A DNA stretch of 64,000 nucleotides, from the NCBI GenBank assembly GCA_024398055.1, contig CP073749.1, forward strand, positions 1,488,594 to 1,552,593, in the 5' to 3' direction. The DNA is from a bacterium SCSIO 12741 (GTDB lineage Bacteria > Bacteroidota > Bacteroidia > Flavobacteriales_G > Salibacteraceae). This document shows, in pieces, positions 9,800 through 20,000 of this stretch. Below the pieces are notes generated by a model. It had not been told where the DNA came from, ran no database searches, and saw only the letters and a list, made by a program, of their open reading frames with translations. A program made the translations under genes and the position numbers. Each line of letters opens with the position of its first letter. The stretch's first letter is position 1.

Positions 9800-10519
9800 A
9801 TGAGTTCATTTGATTTTCAACAGGGCGAACTCCTGCTGATTGATAAACCCTTGGAGTGGACCTCTTTTGACGTGGTCAACAAAATTCGTTATGCGGTTAA
9901 GCGTCATTTGGGTGTCAAGAAAATTAAGGTGGGGCATGCGGGAACCCTCGATCCATTAGCCACAGGCCTATTGCTCGTTTGCACCGGGCGAAATACCAAA
10001 AAAATCAACGAATTCACAGGTCTTGACAAAACCTATGATGGCATAATAACCCTGGGCGGAACCACAGATTCCTTTGATTTGGAATGTGAAGTAAGGCCCG
10101 ATGAGAAAGCTCCGCAACTTACCGAAGAGCTTATCAAAAACGCAGCTCAATCCTTAGTTGGCCTACAGGATCAAGTTCCTCCCGCCTTTTCGGCCAAACG
10201 GATTAATGGTAAAAAGGCCTACGAATTGGCCCGAGCTGGAAGAGTGGTAGAAATGAAATCACACGCTATTGAGGTTCTTGGCTTTGAAATTACCCATGTT
10301 GAGCCGCACGAATCTCTTCCTGGTGGATGGAACTGCCATTTTAAGATTCATTGCTCCAAAGGCACCTACATCCGCTCCATGGCCCGGGACCTGGGCTTGG
10401 CTTTGGATTGTGGTGGCTACCTCAGCGCTCTACGCAGAACCTCCATCGGCCCCTATTCTTTGGAGGACGCCAGAAACTTAGCAGAATTTATCACTGAGGT
10501 CGATCAAGCGAACTCCTAA
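9800..10519 (+). CDS. truB: tRNA pseudouridine(55) synthase TruB
   Basis: Isomerises U55 in the T-loop of tRNAs. 239 aa. The catalytic Asp is in the motif GHAGTLDPLATGLLLV (about residues 47-62). Also seen: KPLEWTSFDVV at the N-terminus, PPAFSAKRINGKKAYELAR, and SKGTYIRSMARDLG. It starts three bases after uppP stops, in the usual Bacteroidota order. Confidence 0.96.
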   Translation: MSSFDFQQGELLLIDKPLEWTSFDVVNKIRYAVKRHLGVKKIKVGHAGTLDPLATGLLLVCTGRNTKKINEFTGLDKTYDGIITLGGTTDSFDLECEVRPDEKAPQLTEELIKNAAQSLVGLQDQVPPAFSAKRINGKKAYELARAGRVVEMKSHAIEVLGFEITHVEPHESLPGGWNCHFKIHCSKGTYIRSMARDLGLALDCGGYLSALRRTSIGPYSLEDARNLAEFITEVDQANS

Positions 10520-10557
10520 GTTGTCCCTTTCCTTAATATCTTTACGGCCGGTCGGTT

Positions 10558-12063
10558 ATGAATATCTATTCTCGTAAACAAATCTGGAAAAAGGCTCTCA
10601 TTGCCTTAGGTGTACTCATCATTCTATTGTCCTTCTGGTACACAGATCAGATGGTAAAGAACATTGCTCGGGAAGAGCGTAATAAAGTTCGACTTTGGGC
10701 AGAAGCCATTCAAAAAAAGGCTCGCCTGGTTAACTACACCGACCAGCTTTTTGCCAAATTACGGGGCGAGGAACGTAAAAAAGTGGAACTCTATGTGGAA
10801 GCCAGTGAACGTCTCGCAAGTAAGGATCCGAACGTTGACATTGTTTTTCTAACCCACATTCTAACCGACAACACCACCGTACCGGTTATTCTCACCGATA
10901 AGAACCTGCGTCCAAAATTCAGTCGAAACCTGGATACGATCATCGAAAACGACCCGGTGCTCCTGCAACAGGAGGTAATGGTGATGAAAGCGCTTTACGA
11001 TCCGATTGAAATCAAGTATGAAGATCAGACGGATTACCTGTATTACAAGGATTCCCGAATCATTTCAGAACTGGAGCAAACCTTTGCCGATCTGCAGCAA
11101 TCCTTTATCAATGAGGTGGTGTCTAACAGTGCTTCGGTCCCCGTTATCATAACCAACGAAGAAAAAAACGAATTGATCGCGGTGGGGAACCTGGACTCAT
11201 CCCGGTATAGCTCTCCGGAGTTGATGTCTGAACTCATTCAGGAACTGTCCGAAACCAATTTACCCATTGAAGTACATCTGCAAGAAGGATCTACCCAATA
11301 CATATACTACGAAGACTCGTGGATACTTACGCAGTTGAAGTATTATCCTTTTGTACAGTTCGGAGTAATCGGAACCTTTATTCTCATTGCCTATTACCTG
11401 TTTAACATGGCTCGAAGAGCAGAACAAAATCAGGTTTGGGTTGGGCTCGCCAAAGAAACAGCCCACCAATTGGGCACGCCTCTATCTTCTCTTTTGGGAT
11501 GGGTAGAATACATGAAGTCAAAAGACACCGATTTGGCCATGGCTGCCGAGTTGGAAAAGGATATCAACCGCCTGGAAGTGATCACCGATCGCTTTTCGAA
11601 AATTGGAAGTACGCCTGAATTGCACACCATGGACCTGAGAACGGCACTGCTTTCAACCACGGAGTACATGGAAAAAAGAAGCCCACGAAAAATTCATTTT
11701 TCCAGTGACAAAATCCCGGATAATCTGGAGGTAAAACTCAATCCATCACTCTTTAGCTGGGTCATCGAAAACCTGTGTAAAAATGCCATCGATGCTATGG
11801 GCGGTCAAGGCCTACTTACCTTTCAGGCTGGGACAACGGACAAAAAAATCTGGATCGACATTAGCGACACTGGCAAAGGGATACCCTCCCGGGAAAAGAA
11901 AACGATTTTTGAGCCTGGGTATACCACTAAAAAACGCGGCTGGGGCCTGGGGCTTACCCTGTCTAAACGAATAATTGAAGAGTATCATCGGGGAAAAATC
12001 TTTGTGAAAAACTCCAAGCCAGGAGAGGGCACTACATTTCGAATCACGCTGAACAGAGCCTAA
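10558..12063 (+). CDS. Membrane sensor histidine kinase
   Basis: 501 aa. One transmembrane segment near residues 14-30, an extracytoplasmic sensor region with coiled-coil character (about 32-265), a second transmembrane segment (about 268-288), then the kinase core. The phospho-acceptor His is at about residue 303 in AKETAHQLGTPLSSLLGWVE. N-box IENLCKNAIDAMGG, G1 DISDTGKGIP and G2 GWGLGLTLSKRI follow. No response regulator is adjacent, so the partner is elsewhere. The last base overlaps the hemW start (TAATG), so the two genes are probably cotranscribed. Confidence 0.9.
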   Translation: MNIYSRKQIWKKALIALGVLIILLSFWYTDQMVKNIAREERNKVRLWAEAIQKKARLVNYTDQLFAKLRGEERKKVELYVEASERLASKDPNVDIVFLTHILTDNTTVPVILTDKNLRPKFSRNLDTIIENDPVLLQQEVMVMKALYDPIEIKYEDQTDYLYYKDSRIISELEQTFADLQQSFINEVVSNSASVPVIITNEEKNELIAVGNLDSSRYSSPELMSELIQELSETNLPIEVHLQEGSTQYIYYEDSWILTQLKYYPFVQFGVIGTFILIAYYLFNMARRAEQNQVWVGLAKETAHQLGTPLSSLLGWVEYMKSKDTDLAMAAELEKDINRLEVITDRFSKIGSTPELHTMDLRTALLSTTEYMEKRSPRKIHFSSDKIPDNLEVKLNPSLFSWVIENLCKNAIDAMGGQGLLTFQAGTTDKKIWIDISDTGKGIPSREKKTIFEPGYTTKKRGWGLGLTLSKRIIEEYHRGKIFVKNSKPGEGTTFRITLNRA

Positions 12064-13190
12064 TGGCGGGCATCTACCTTCATATTCCCTTTTGCAGACA
12101 AGCTTGCTCCTACTGCGACTTTTATTTTTCCACCCACCTTCATTTTAAGGAGTCGTTTTTAACGGCATTAGAGACCGAAATTGAACGACGGAAGGATTTT
12201 CTATCCGAACCCATTCAAACCGTGTATTTTGGCGGCGGAACCCCCTCACAACTTAGTGTGGATGAATTGAAGCGAATCTGGGCCGCACTTTCCCATTCAT
12301 TTGATCTTAGCCAAGTTGGAGAGGTTACACTTGAAGCCAATCCTGACAACTTATCCGAAGACTATCTTAATGCTTTGGCCGCATCGCCCATCAATCGGTT
12401 GAGTGTTGGTATCCAGTCTTTTCACGACTCCGACCTCAAAATGCTCAATCGGGCTCACTCCGGAGAACAGTCCCTTCAATCCATTAAACGAGCTCAAGAA
12501 CTGGGGTTTGATGAAATCAGCCTGGATTTGATTTACGGCCTACCTGGGTCTACTATGGAAAGCTGGCAGCAAAATTTGGACCTGGCCATTTCTCTTAACG
12601 TCGATCATGTTTCTTCCTATTGCCTGACCATCGAACCAAAAACGCCTTTGGAACACGCCATCAAAAAAGGCCGCTTGACCTATCCCACCGAAGCTGAAAT
12701 AGTACGACAGTTTAAAGCCCTTAAGCATTCTTTGGACCGGGCTGGCTATGAGCACTATGAAATCTCCAATTTTGCGAAACCCGGAAAATACGCTCAGCAC
12801 AATACGTCCTATTGGAAAGGAGTAAATTACTTGGGTTTAGGCCCTTCTGCGCACGCCTATGACGGTCAAAAACGCTACTGGAACCTGCCCGATACACGCC
12901 AATATGTATCTCTGCTTCAAGAAGGCAAGGTGCACTACGAATCTGAAGAACTCGACCCAAAAGATCAATACAACGAATACATCATGACTCATTTGCGCAC
13001 GCAATGGGGCATTGACTTAGAGGAGGTTGAAAACCTATTTGGGCATAACCAACAAAAAGAATTGCTAAGAGAAATTGAAACCCACCTTCAGCAAGGAAAT
13101 GTGGTCCGGGCTGAATCAAAGCTCACCCTTACCTTCGAAGGACAGCTTCTCGCCGACCAAATAGCGGCGGATCTATTTACTACAGATTAA
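12063..13190 (+). CDS. hemW: HemW-like radical SAM protein
   Basis: 375 aa. Radical SAM protein of the HemW (formerly HemN-like) group, thought to handle heme delivery rather than coproporphyrinogen oxidation. Cluster ligands Cys11, Cys15 and Cys18 are in IPFCRQACSYCDF. Also seen: FGGGTPSQLS, EANPDNL, GVQSFHDSDLKMLNRAH, YGLPGST and the C-terminal HemW domain (YEISNFAKPG, YLGLGPSAHAY). It overlaps the kinase stop by one base and is convergent with the dioxygenase gene (4-base overlap). Confidence 0.9.
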   Translation: MAGIYLHIPFCRQACSYCDFYFSTHLHFKESFLTALETEIERRKDFLSEPIQTVYFGGGTPSQLSVDELKRIWAALSHSFDLSQVGEVTLEANPDNLSEDYLNALAASPINRLSVGIQSFHDSDLKMLNRAHSGEQSLQSIKRAQELGFDEISLDLIYGLPGSTMESWQQNLDLAISLNVDHVSSYCLTIEPKTPLEHAIKKGRLTYPTEAEIVRQFKALKHSLDRAGYEHYEISNFAKPGKYAQHNTSYWKGVNYLGLGPSAHAYDGQKRYWNLPDTRQYVSLLQEGKVHYESEELDPKDQYNEYIMTHLRTQWGIDLEEVENLFGHNQQKELLREIETHLQQGNVVRAESKLTLTFEGQLLADQIAADLFTTD

Positions 13191-13716
13191 ACGAAACGCT
13201 CGTCCACTTCCATCACGTGCCCACAATTGTTGCAGGTACGCATTTCCTCAGAACCATAAAATTCTTTGAAACGAGGGATGAAATCGTTTTCGATGTTTCT
13301 CAAAGGAAAGTAGGTTTCATGAAGTTTGTTGTTGCACTTATCGCAAAACCACATAAGTCCATCGGTTAAATCTGTTCCTTCACGAACTCGTTCGATGACC
13401 AGACCTACCGTGTTTTCGCCACGAATGGGTGAATGAGGGATGTTGCCCGGTAGTAAAAACATATCCCCTTCTTTGATAGGAACCTCAACCGCTTTACCAT
13501 CCAGCTGCACCTTAACCATCACGTCGCCTTCTAACTGATAAAAAAGCTCCTCCGATTCGTTGTAGTGGTAGTCTTTTCGAGCATTGGGTCCACCTACAAT
13601 CATAACGATAAAATCACCCGCTTCTACGTACAGGTTTTTGTTGCCAACCGGGGTTTCAACAAGTCTCTGTTATCCTCGATCCACTGCTTTAAATTGAAGG
13701 GTTTTCTCAGCTCCAT
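13187..13716 (-). pseudogene. nbaC: 3-hydroxyanthranilate 3,4-dioxygenase, frameshifted
   Basis: Fe(II) cupin enzyme that opens 3-hydroxyanthranilate in the kynurenine-to-quinolinate/2-nitrobenzoate route. The N-terminus (MELRKPFNLKQWIEDNRDLL) starts at 13716, and the rest (MIVGGPNARKDYHYNESEE..., metal ligands in YHYNESEELFYQLEG and GNIPHSP, C-terminal rubredoxin-like CDKC / CNNC zinc site) is in another frame. Adding one base to the four-G run at 13650-13653 joins them into a 176-residue protein of normal length (LLKPPVGNKNLYVEAGDFIV). Either a homopolymer sequencing error or a recent null mutation. The neighbours give no kynurenine pathway context. Confidence 0.88.
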
Positions 13717-13795
13717 GTTATGATTTTTTAACCTGATAAAAGTAGTGTTTTTGACAAAGAGCAGGGATAATGACCCAACACCTTTTACTTCCAGA

Positions 13796-13823
13796 TTGTT
13801 ATAAGAACAATTTGGTACTTTTG
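13796..13823 (+). promoter_or_regulatory. Promoter of the M43 protease gene
   Basis: TTG at 13796-13798 and a perfect -7 box TACTTTTG at 13816-13823 with a 17-base spacer, ending 26 bases before the ATG. A good match to the Bacteroidota housekeeping sigma pattern. Confidence 0.6.
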
Positions 13824-13849
13824 TACGCTTCTTAATTGGGGGATAACTT

Positions 13850-16288
13850 ATGAGAATTACTTTCATCAATGGATTGATAACCACCCTTCTACTAACCTCA
13901 ACGTTTTCTTTTGCTCAAACCGGGCACGATCACCACGAACATCCTTTCGTGGAAGATGACTTCATGTTAAATGAAACGCAAAAACGATTAAATCCCCATC
14001 TGGCGGATAAGATTACTGCGAAAGAAAAAGAACTGGCTGAATTTACAGCGGCTTACATCAAGGCCCATGAAAACGATGCCTCTCGTAATGATGAAAGCGA
14101 TTACATTATTCCCGTTGTATTTCACGTGTTACACCAAAATGGCCCTGAGCTTTTGACCGACACGGAGATTCACGATGCGATGCGCATCTTAAACGAGGAT
14201 TTTCAAAAAAGAAATGCCGATACTTCTGATGTTATTAGTGCGTTTCAATCTATCGTAGGTGATGCGCGGATCGAATTCCGGTTAGCAAAAAGGGACCCTC
14301 AAGGAAACCCTCATAGTGGAATTGACCGCATTAGTTCTTCCCGCACGTTCCAGGCCGGCGAAAGTTCAAAGCTGAACACTTGGCCGAGAAGCACCTATTT
14401 GAATGTATGGATTGTAAACTCCATTGGAAGTGGTGCTGCCGGATACACCTTTTTGCCTTCTACCGCTCACTGGCGTGCTTCCACAGATGGAATCATTCTG
14501 TTGTACACTTATTTTTCTTCCGTTAGAACCGGAAACGAGCGTCGCTCCAGAGCCTTGACTCATGAAATAGGACACTGGCTCAATCTGGAACATCCTTGGG
14601 GAGGAACAAACACTCCTGGCTTAGCTACTAACTGCAACACCGACGATGGCATTTTTGATACCCCACTTACCGTAGGTTGGACTTCTTGTAATGTGAATGG
14701 TTCTACTTGCGGAAGCTTGGATAATGTACAGAACTTCATGGAGTACTCCTACTGCAGCAACATGTTTACCGCTCGTCAGGTTTTGGCCATGCAAGCGACG
14801 TTGAACAGCCCAGTGGCTCAGAGAAACCAATTGGTTTCGTTCTCAAATAATAAAAGTGCAGGAGTTTTGGACTTGCACGAGGCTATGTTTAGCACCGAAA
14901 CACCGGTTGCATGTACGGGAGAAATGGTTCAATTCCAGGATGATTCTTACTACGATGTGACCAATTGGAGCTGGGAGTTTGAAGGAGGAAATCCTTCCAC
15001 ATCAACCGAGAAAAACCCTCAGATTACCTATGCAAATCCTGGGTCTTACAAAGTTAAATTGACGGTAAGAAACAAAGATGGGGTGACCAAAACTAAAACG
15101 GTAGAAAACTTTATTCGAATCAACCGAAGTGTGGGTCATTTCCTTCCTTACTCCGAAAATTTTGAAAGTTACCCTGATGCCTTAGTTCAAGTTTCCTGGT
15201 ACCCCATAAACGAAGACAATGACAACATCTATTGGAGATTAGGAACAGGAACGGGTTACTCTGGAGATAAGTACCTAATGCTTGAAAACTTCGACAATTT
15301 ACCTTACCAGGTTGAATCAGTGATTAGTGACCCGATTGACCTCAGTAACATCAAGAGTCCAAAACTTACTTTCAAGGTTGCTCATGCCGAAATTCCCGGA
15401 CAAACTGCTTCGGATATTTTCCGGGTATTCGTATCCAGCGACTGCGGTGAAACTTGGAATTTGAGACAAACTCATAACGGTAATACCCTTGCTGATGGAA
15501 AATCAGAATCGAACGCCTTCTTCCCTACGCAGGCTTCTGATTGGTATGAGGTGACATTCCAAAATTTTTCCGGAAACGATTTTACCCAAAACCTGATGGT
15601 ACGGTTTGAGGTAGAAAAGCGAGGAGGAAATAACTTCTTTATTGATGATATCAACTTGACAGGAAGCTATGATGACGTTCCTGTACTTGAGTTCCCATTA
15701 AATGGAATGGACAGTGTTTCGAGCGACGTATTCCTGGATTGGAAAGCCGTTCCGTATGTAACCCGTTACGAATATGCAGTGAGTGAAGATGCGCAATTTT
15801 CCGCCTCTGCCTTCCAGGGAACCAAGGACTACATCGATGGCACGCCAAACAACGACGACACTCGATTCAAACCGGGTAACTTAACTCCTGGAAAAACTTA
15901 CTACTGGAGAGTGCGAACTCACCGAGGCACATTCATTTCAGACTGGAGCCAGGTGTGGAGCTTTACCGTGAGTGCCTCTGGACAAGGTCATGAATACATT
16001 GATGGAGTTAATCTATCTACCTCAGAAGTTGCCGCTAAAGATGTGTTTACGCAAGTAAAACTCTATCCAAACCCGGCTACAGACGAGGTCAATATTCAAA
16101 TTGAACAATCCAGAAATACCGAGTTGACCGTTACCCTGGTAGACCTTAAAGGTCAGATTCTTTTGCAAGAAGATTTAGAAGATCAGAATAATTTGCGTGT
16201 AAACACCAGTCATTTCGAAACAGGTATTTACTTTGTCCTGGTAAATACGGGCCAAGGCCTGATCACGGAAAAACTGATTGTTAGATAA
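13850..16288 (+). CDS. Secreted M43-family zinc metalloprotease, T9SS type A
   Basis: 812 aa secreted protease of the pappalysin-like M43B group. Order: signal peptide (to about residue 24, SFAQ), pro-region, catalytic domain with zinc motif HEIGHWLNLEH starting at His238 and a downstream Met-turn-like NFMEYSYCSNMF, a PKD domain (about 345-425: WSWEFEGGNPSTS, YANPGSYKVKLTV), a MAM/jelly-roll-like region (about 430-600), a fibronectin III-like domain (about 605-715) and a T9SS type A sorting domain (last 75 residues, LYPNPATDEVNIQIE). Known relatives are exported across the outer membrane and attached to or released from the surface. Its stop overlaps the SDR start. Confidence 0.9.
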   Translation: MRITFINGLITTLLLTSTFSFAQTGHDHHEHPFVEDDFMLNETQKRLNPHLADKITAKEKELAEFTAAYIKAHENDASRNDESDYIIPVVFHVLHQNGPELLTDTEIHDAMRILNEDFQKRNADTSDVISAFQSIVGDARIEFRLAKRDPQGNPHSGIDRISSSRTFQAGESSKLNTWPRSTYLNVWIVNSIGSGAAGYTFLPSTAHWRASTDGIILLYTYFSSVRTGNERRSRALTHEIGHWLNLEHPWGGTNTPGLATNCNTDDGIFDTPLTVGWTSCNVNGSTCGSLDNVQNFMEYSYCSNMFTARQVLAMQATLNSPVAQRNQLVSFSNNKSAGVLDLHEAMFSTETPVACTGEMVQFQDDSYYDVTNWSWEFEGGNPSTSTEKNPQITYANPGSYKVKLTVRNKDGVTKTKTVENFIRINRSVGHFLPYSENFESYPDALVQVSWYPINEDNDNIYWRLGTGTGYSGDKYLMLENFDNLPYQVESVISDPIDLSNIKSPKLTFKVAHAEIPGQTASDIFRVFVSSDCGETWNLRQTHNGNTLADGKSESNAFFPTQASDWYEVTFQNFSGNDFTQNLMVRFEVEKRGGNNFFIDDINLTGSYDDVPVLEFPLNGMDSVSSDVFLDWKAVPYVTRYEYAVSEDAQFSASAFQGTKDYIDGTPNNDDTRFKPGNLTPGKTYYWRVRTHRGTFISDWSQVWSFTVSASGQGHEYIDGVNLSTSEVAAKDVFTQVKLYPNPATDEVNIQIEQSRNTELTVTLVDLKGQILLQEDLEDQNNLRVNTSHFETGIYFVLVNTGQGLITEKLIVR

Positions 16289-17076
16289 TGAATCTGGATC
16301 TATCTGGAAAGCATGCTTTGGTATGCGGAAGTACACAAGGAATAGGAAAAGCAGCGGCCATTGAGTTAGCGCTATTAGGTGCAACCGTAACTCTCGTTGC
16401 CCGAAACGAAGACAAATTGCAGGCCGTTCGCAACGAATTGCCCACCCCAAAAGGACAAGAGCACAGCTACCTGCAAGCTGATTTTTCTTCTCCAGACGGA
16501 TTAAATCAAGTGATCACTTCTCACGTGGAAGCCGGAAACAGCTACCACATTTTGATTAACAACACAGGCGGCCCTGCTGGTGGACAAGCGATTGATGCCG
16601 ATATTGAAGCTTATCGAATTGCTTTCAATCAACACCTGATCTGTAATCAGATTTTGGCTCAGGCTGTAGTTCCCGGAATGAAGGAAAGCGGATACGGTCG
16701 TATCGTTAATGTTATTTCCACCTCGGTTAAGATTCCATTAAATGGATTAGGTGTATCCAACACCATACGAGGGGCTGTTGCCAATTGGTCTAAGACTTTG
16801 GCCAATGAACTTGGTGCATTCAACATTACGGTAAACAACGTTTTACCGGGAGCCACAAATACCGTTAGACTCTCTTCCATTGCTGAAAACAAAGCGGCTA
16901 AAACCGGCAAATCGGCTGAGGAAGTGTTGGATGGTATGGCCAAGCAGGTTCCCATGAATCGCATTGCAGAGCCCGAAGAAGTGGCAAACGCCATTGCCTT
17001 TTTGGCCTCCCCTGCAGCCTCCTACATCAACGGAATCAATGTTCCGGTTGATGGAGGAAGAACAGGAAGTTTGTAA
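16288..17076 (+). CDS. SDR-family oxidoreductase lacking the canonical Tyr motif
   Basis: 262 aa Rossmann-fold short-chain dehydrogenase. The cofactor motif GSTQGIGKA is near residue 13, NNTGGPAGG takes the NNAG position, and the C-terminal FLASPAASYINGINVPVDGG is typical. Where classical SDRs have YxxxK the sequence reads SVKIPLNGLGVSNTIRGAVA, with no Tyr. This is a known BKR-like SDR subgroup, so substrate and activity are uncertain. The start overlaps the protease stop (TAATG), so translation is coupled although the functional link is unclear. Confidence 0.85.
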   Translation: MNLDLSGKHALVCGSTQGIGKAAAIELALLGATVTLVARNEDKLQAVRNELPTPKGQEHSYLQADFSSPDGLNQVITSHVEAGNSYHILINNTGGPAGGQAIDADIEAYRIAFNQHLICNQILAQAVVPGMKESGYGRIVNVISTSVKIPLNGLGVSNTIRGAVANWSKTLANELGAFNITVNNVLPGATNTVRLSSIAENKAAKTGKSAEEVLDGMAKQVPMNRIAEPEEVANAIAFLASPAASYINGINVPVDGGRTGSL

Positions 17077-17092
17077 ACGAGGTTTCCCTCTT

Positions 17093-20000
17093 TTATTTCT
17101 GAATGATTACCGGTGCCTGGATCCGATTTCCATTGGATTCCAGATGAAGGAAGTACATTCCATTATCCAGGTTCAAGGCATCGATTACCCATTCGTCACC
17201 TGATGTAAGATTGGAGCGTGAAGCTTTGTACAATTCCTGTCCGGAAGCGTTGTACAAATACAGATTTACTTCATTCAACCACAAGGCCGTTTCAAAGCGA
17301 ACTCGCACCTGATCGGTAGCTGGGTTTGGATAGACACGAATTTTGTTTCCTGCCAACTCAAACTCTTCCGTTCCAAGAATACTGATGTAAACAATTTCAC
17401 GAGTTGTATCGCGACAACCATTAGCGGTGACTTGCACCACTTCAATTTCACCAGTCGGCCCTGCTCCCCATCGAATGGCCGCTCCATTGGATTGAGTATT
17501 CATGATGGTTCCGCTAATTGCCTGCCAGGTATAGGAAGCTCCATTAACGGCATTAACCAGGTAATTGTAAGACTGATTTTGCACCACATGGAAAAAGCCT
17601 TGAATCGAATCGATTGGTGAGGCTGGGAACACCCGAACCTTTTGTTCCGAGCTTGTGGTACATCCATTTGCATCGGTTACCTCATAGGTCAAAACATGGT
17701 TTCCTTCTCCGGCCTCTGAAGGGTCGAAATTACCTGATGAAACCCCTGGTCCGGAAAACGTACCTCCGCTTGGAGAAGCCTGCAAGGCCGTTGGTGAATC
17801 ACCGTTACAGAATGGCCCAGCTTGAATCCAATTGACCGTTGGTGGGCCAGTTACTTCAATCTTTTGGGTATCTGCAGCTGAACAACCATTGGATCCGGCC
17901 ACCGAGTAGTATACAAAATGGGTTCCCAATCCAGCTACTTTAGGATCAAACACCCCATTAATAACACCAGAGCCGGTGTAAAGACCTCCAGTTGGAGTTC
18001 CACCATTAAGCGTAAATGGAGGGGTTTCTTCGCACACTGAATCCTGCAAGGTCAAACTTACATTTGGTGCACTCAGTACAGTCAAATTAATTACATCGGT
18101 ATTGCTACAACCAAATGCATCGGTACCTGTAACAATGTAGGTCTGATTCGTATTAATGGTTGCTACCGGATTAGATACGGTCGTGCTGCTCAATCCTACA
18201 GGGGGAATCCAGGTATAGCTTATCGCACCACTTGCCTGCAATTGGAATGGTGTTCCCGCACAAGCAGAAGTATCCGGGCCTGCATTCACGTTAGGAAGAG
18301 GTCTGGCGATTACTCTAACCGAATCCTTGGCACTACAGGAATTGGCATAGCTTCCAGTCACAGTGTAAACCGTGGTAACCGTTGGAGTAGCCACCGGACT
18401 CGGTGACGAAGAACCAATTAATGATCCAGCTGGAGACCAAGAGTAGCTCGTTGCCCCTGAAGCTGATATTTGTACCGATTCTCCTACACATACAAAGGTG
18501 TCATTCGAAATGACAAGATTGGGAAATGAATCTACCTTAATTGTTTCGGTAGCTGCACCACCACCACATCCCAATAGATGCGTATAAGTGATTGTATGGG
18601 TACCTGGACCAGCAACTGCAGGGTCAAAAATTCCTCCTGAAACTCCTGGACCTGAATAGGTTCCTCCATTAGGAAGTCCACCCGTTAAAATGAAACTTGG
18701 CTCATTACCACAAAGATCGGCAAAGGGTGCCAAGGTTACGGAAACACCATTGGAAACGCTAACAGAAGTCGTGGCAGAATCTGAACAGCCATTCGCATCT
18801 GTAAACACATATTTCAATGTGTAGGATCCCACTCCCACAGCAGATGGGTCAAAACGACCGTTGGTTACACCTGGACCAGAATACGTTCCTCCCGAAGGCG
18901 ACCCTTGAGTGAGCAGTTGGGCGGTGTCTCCTGAACAAAAAGGTCCAACCCCAGTAAATGTTACTGTTGGTTTAGCATTAACCGTAAGGCTGAAGGTGGT
19001 GCTATCAGAACATTGGTTGCTATTGGTGAATTTGTATTGAATAGAGTGTGCTCCGGCTCCAGCCACGGATGGGTCGAATTGACCGGCACTCACACCTGGC
19101 CCAGAATAAACACCACCAGAAGGAGTTCCATTAGTTAAAGCAAATGCCGGCGCATTTTCACAAACCGGATTTACGGTGGTGGCTCCAGCTGTTGGATGAG
19201 CATTTACCACAATAGTTTTCATATCGGAATTCTTACACCCATTTGCATCGGTGTACTGGTATTCCAGGGTATAATTTCCTACACCTGCTGTTGTAGGGTC
19301 AAAAGTGGTTACGGTAAACCCATTGAGCAAGTAAGTTCCACCTGTAGGAGTTCCTCCCGATAGCGTAATTGGGCTGTCGTTGGAACAGAAGGGGCCCGGA
19401 TTTGGCAAATTGACCGTTGGTAAAGCCCGAACAAAAATCTTGTTATTGGTTGTAATGGAATCACTTCCTGATGAATTGGTGGCCTTGAGCTTAACCGCAT
19501 AAGATCCGGCAGCGTTGTAAGTCACCTGTACTGGGGAAGCATTGGCTGTAGCAGGAGATCCTCCGGTAAAGGTCCACTCTACAGATGTTGGATTATTGGT
19601 GGTAGTGCTGGTAAAGAGAACTGAATCACCCGCACAAATCGTGTCCCTATTCGTGGTATAAGACGGAACGGGTTTACTACCTCCACCGGAAGATGGAGTT
19701 TTAAACCGACCGGTAAATACACCACGTCCATGGGTAATCGCCATGACCAGGGAATCACTTGTTCGGTATTGCAACATATCTACCCGCACATTGGCCAAGC
19801 CGTTGTTAGATGCCACCCATGTCGGGCTCGCTACGGTAATATCCGTGGTTGCCCAAACTCCAATTTCTGTAGCCAGGATTACTTCCTTCCGGTTTCTTGG
19901 ATTGTACATGGCCCAGCGAACAGGCATATCAGGAAGGTTACCCTCCTTACTTACCCAGGATGTTCCTCCATTGGAAGTATACCATACCGATGTGGTTCCA

